A DNA stretch of 8,259 bases from Acidobacteriota bacterium. Its GTDB lineage: Bacteria; Acidobacteriota; Terriglobia; UBA7540. Below the pieces are notes generated by a model that ran no database searches, was not told the DNA's origin, and was given only the letters and a program-made list of their open reading frames with translations. Shown here in pieces: positions 6,759 to 8,259 of this stretch; positions within the stretch are counted from its first letter, which is position 1, and each line of letters begins with the position of its first letter. The stretch lies in the NCBI GenBank assembly GCA_021784615.1, contig JAJYHU010000425.1:1-8259 (forward strand). Direction: 5' to 3'. Position numbers and translations under genes: made by a program.

Positions 6759-6780
6759 CCCGCAATGAGGATTCTGCGGG
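6759..6780 (+). repeat. Small hairpin upstream of the CBS gene
   Basis: CCCGCA (6759-6764) and TGCGGG (6775-6780) form a 6-bp stem with a 10-base loop. There is no T run after it, so it is a poor intrinsic terminator. It may end the zinc-ribbon transcript weakly or have no role. Confidence 0.25.
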
Positions 6781-6853
6781 TCCGAATTCGCTTGTAAACC
6801 ACCCGCCCCCCGGCGTAGCATAATACGCACAGTCCCTTTCCGAGGTGAATACC

Positions 6854-7288
6854 ATGACGGTTTCAACCTTGATCGAGTCACGCAGGGAAGTCTTCTCGAT
6901 TACGGAGGATACCACCGGGCATGAAGCTGCCCGCTACCTCCGCGAGAAGCAAGTGCGTTCCGTAGCCGTTTGTAACAGCCAGGGCAAATTAGTGGGAGTC
7001 GTCTCGCAAAGCGATATCTCCGATAAAATCGCCGCAGAGAACAAGTGCCCCGAATGGGTCCGCGCATCGGAGATCATGAGCACCCGTCTTGTTGCCGTCT
7101 CTCCCAACGAATCGCTCGAAACCTGTCTCAACTTGATGGAGCAATACGGCATCTATCACCTGCTGGTCGTCGCTGAAAACAAAGGATACTGCGGGATGAT
7201 CTCCGTCCAGGACCTGCTGAGGGTTATCGCGCTGGAGAGTAAGGCTCGGGCTGATGACCTGGAAGACTACATTGTGGGCAGGCGTTAG
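6854..7288 (+). CDS. Two-CBS-domain protein
   Basis: The 144-residue protein is almost entirely a CBS pair (Bateman module). CBS 1 spans about 10-65, with SVAVCNSQGKLVGVVSQSDI as its core; CBS 2 spans about 70-130, with MSTRLVAVSPNESLETCLN and YHLLVVAENKGYCGMISVQD. Such modules usually bind adenine nucleotides in the cleft and act as energy or ligand sensors. No catalytic or transport domain is attached, so it probably acts on a partner protein. The C-terminus is acidic and ends DYIVGRR. The ATG at 6854 is preferred because GAGGTG (6842-6847) stands 6 bases upstream as its ribosome binding site; the in-frame GTG at 6845 is part of that site. A CATAAT at 6819-6824 could be a -10 box, but no good -35 matches it. 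It is followed by a strong hairpin terminator, so it looks like a single-gene unit. Confidence 0.9.
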   Translation: MTVSTLIESRREVFSITEDTTGHEAARYLREKQVRSVAVCNSQGKLVGVVSQSDISDKIAAENKCPEWVRASEIMSTRLVAVSPNESLETCLNLMEQYGIYHLLVVAENKGYCGMISVQDLLRVIALESKARADDLEDYIVGRR

Positions 7289-7319
7289 CCTCTGCGAAGA
7301 ACCTGCCGGCATCACACGG

Positions 7320-7371
7320 AACTCGGGAGGCTTGCAGGCGCTGTCGGGGCCGCGCAAGCCTCTCGAGTTTT
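7320..7371 (+). terminator. Rho-independent terminator of the CBS gene
   Basis: AACTCGGGAGGCTTGC (7320-7335) pairs with GCAAGCCTCTCGAGTT (7354-7369), 15 of 16 positions, around an 18-base G+C-rich loop. TTTT (7368-7371) and a pyrimidine-rich stretch follow. It stands 31 bases after the CBS stop. The stem is longer and the T run shorter than in a textbook terminator, so a role as an mRNA 3' stabiliser is also possible. Confidence 0.65.
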
Positions 7372-7502
7372 CCTCCTGATCCTGACTGCCGGAGGCGCGA
7401 TAGTCCGCCGCGCGAAACTTCCAAAGCTCCGCATGCCCTGCCCTTTGCTGGCCGCACCGAGTCCTCGTAAATCGAGACCCTCATAGGTCAGGTTCCTTGC
7501 AT

Positions 7503-7542
7503 CAACCAACAGATGAGTCGCGTGCCGCGACTTCATTGGTTG
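7503..7542. repeat. Inverted repeat over the acyP promoter -35 region
   Basis: The outer arms CAACCAA (7503-7509) and TTGGTTG (7536-7542) are perfectly complementary, and so are the inner arms AGTCGCG (7516-7522) and CGCGACT (7526-7532) around a TGC loop. Between them are unpaired bases of unequal length. The right outer arm includes the first three bases of the predicted -35 box, so a bound regulator could block polymerase. No regulator is identified. Confidence 0.45.
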
Positions 7543-7568
7543 TTCGCCGCTGCCTGGTTGGCTATAAT
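7540..7568 (+). promoter_or_regulatory. Predicted sigma-70-type promoter for acyP-apt
   Basis: A perfect TATAAT (7563-7568) lies 17 bases after TTGTTC (7540-7545), which matches the important TTG of the -35 box. Transcription would begin near 7575, about 57 bases before acyP. No other good promoter precedes apt, so it probably drives both genes. Confidence 0.65.
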
Positions 7569-7631
7569 TCCCCGTTTGGGATGATGCCCGGATAATGTCA
7601 TGATGATACGCGCTTCTCCCATGGAGAATAA

Positions 7632-7913
7632 GTGAAGATTGCCAGAAAGTACCGGATTTCAGGGCGCGTTCAAGGCGTTGGCTTTCGCTTCTTTACGGAG
7701 CATTGGGCCATTCAATTGGGGCTCTCCGGCTACGTCAAGAACTGCTGGGACGGCACGGTGGAAGCCTACGCCGTCGGAACCGCTGCGGCGCTCGGGGAAT
7801 TCAAATCGCGCCTTGCGGAAGGCCCGCCGAGCGCGCGCGTGGACAATCTTCAGGAGTCCGAGGAGCAAGTCAATAATCGTTACAAACGGTTTAGGGTGGA
7901 AAGCGACTGGTAG
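7632..7913 (+). CDS. acyP: Acylphosphatase
   Basis: The 93-residue protein hydrolyses carboxyl-phosphate bonds of acyl phosphates such as acetyl phosphate or carbamoyl phosphate. It has the family signature GRVQGVGFR (11-19), whose loop and Arg19 bind the phosphate, and GYVKNCWDGTVEAYAVG (33-49), with Asn37 as the residue that orients the attacking water. Length and the alpha/beta ferredoxin-like layout are normal. The start is a GTG, chosen because GGAG (7623-7626) lies 5 bases upstream and the protein then begins in the first beta strand. The segment TEHWAIQLGL (22-31), where relatives often have an Ala-rich helix, is slightly unusual but does not touch the active residues. It is followed by apt after 30 bases, so the two are probably co-transcribed. 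Confidence 0.95.
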   Translation: MKIARKYRISGRVQGVGFRFFTEHWAIQLGLSGYVKNCWDGTVEAYAVGTAAALGEFKSRLAEGPPSARVDNLQESEEQVNNRYKRFRVESDW

Positions 7914-7943
7914 CAAATTACACAACAGCAAAGGAGACGTTGC

Positions 7944-8259
7944 GTGGCAGATCTCAAAGCACTGATTCGGGAAATTCCGGACTTTCCCAAGCCGGGAATT
8001 TTGTTCTATGACATCACAACATTATTGAAGGACCCGGTAGGGCTGCATTGGGCGGTGGACTTGCTGGCCAATCATTACATCGGCCGCGTCATTGACCTCG
8101 TGGTGGGAATTGAGGCCCGGGGCTTTATTTTTGCGCCGATGGTGGCCTATCGCCTGAATGCAGGCTTTGTGCCCGTCCGCAAGCCTAAGAAGCTTCCCGC
8201 AGATACCGCCAGCGTCGAATACAGCCTGGAGTATGGCAAGGACTCGCTCGAAGATCGGA
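7944..8259 (+). CDS. apt: Adenine phosphoribosyltransferase (N-terminal part, cut by window edge)
   Basis: Apt makes AMP from adenine and PRPP in purine salvage. 105 complete codons are visible. The N-terminal pattern LIREIPDFPKPGILFYDITTLL (7-28) is diagnostic, followed by VVGIEARGFIFAPMVAYRL (53-71) and the VPVRKPKKLP stretch (77-86), then SLEYGKDSLE, all typical of bacterial Apt. The PRPP-binding motif (normally DDLLATGGT) lies beyond the window and cannot be checked. The GTG start has AAGGAG (7931-7936) 7 bases upstream. It lies 30 bases after acyP. Confidence 0.95.
   Translation, partial: MADLKALIREIPDFPKPGILFYDITTLLKDPVGLHWAVDLLANHYIGRVIDLVVGIEARGFIFAPMVAYRLNAGFVPVRKPKKLPADTASVEYSLEYGKDSLEDR

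Larger units (their letters stand above)
7289..7631. other. Noncoding stretch between the CBS gene and acyP
   Basis: These 343 bases hold no convincing gene. They contain the terminator hairpin (7320-7371), a featureless G+C-rich part (about 7372-7500), an inverted repeat (7503-7542), and a promoter (7540-7568) with a leader of about 55 bases leading to acyP. I see no tRNA, known riboswitch or repeat array. Confidence 0.6.

Noticed and set aside
7372..7500. Possible tRNA or small RNA gene in the noncoding stretch
   Set aside because: No cloverleaf, CCA end or T-loop consensus found; only short G+C-rich pairings.
1..8259. CRISPR array, phage or defence genes, toxin-antitoxin pair
   Set aside because: No regularly spaced repeats, integrase, phage or toxin-like genes; the PIN domain protein is a membrane-anchored YacL type without an antitoxin neighbour, not a VapC toxin.

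Overview
The window is a stretch of ordinary bacterial chromosome with moderately high G+C, dominated by housekeeping genes. No plasmid, phage or defence genes are visible. The gene content and protein flavour would fit Acidobacteriota or another deep Gram-negative-like phylum: a YacL-type PIN-TRAM protein upstream of ispD-ispF, a short-loop QueD, and a G+C-rich palindromic repeat between genes. This placement is an inference from style and is not proven by any marker in the window.

Layout. Left edge, minus strand: a DinG/YoaA-type iron-sulfur DNA helicase (197-2134) followed by the N-terminal part of queD (1-132, cut by the window edge). A roughly 260-bp divergent intergenic region with several inverted repeats separates them from the plus-strand genes. 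Plus strand: der, a two-GTPase-domain ribosome assembly factor (2395-3711); an extended -10 type promoter (3781-3812); a membrane-anchored PIN-TRAM protein (3895-4914); ispD (4978-5700) and ispF (5743-6306), two enzymes of the MEP isoprenoid pathway; a 55-residue zinc-ribbon microprotein (6429-6596); a roughly 117-bp MITE-like palindromic element flanked by TA (6594-6714); a two-CBS-domain protein (6854-7288) with a strong hairpin terminator (7320-7371); a promoter (7540-7568) whose -35 box overlaps an inverted repeat; acyP, acylphosphatase (7632-7913); and the first 105 codons of apt, adenine phosphoribosyltransferase (7944 to the right edge).

Together these genes serve DNA repair (helicase), queuosine synthesis (QueD), ribosome assembly (Der), isoprenoid precursor synthesis (IspD, IspF), small-molecule phosphate metabolism (AcyP) and purine salvage (Apt). 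Transcription units inferred from spacing are helicase-queD; der; PIN-TRAM-ispD-ispF; zinc ribbon; CBS; and acyP-apt.

I found no convincing undescribed multigene system. The observations most worth checking are the MITE-like element inserted exactly at the stop codon of the zinc-ribbon gene, the zinc-ribbon microprotein itself, the altered substrate-loop motif in IspF, and the inverted repeat over the acyP-apt promoter.
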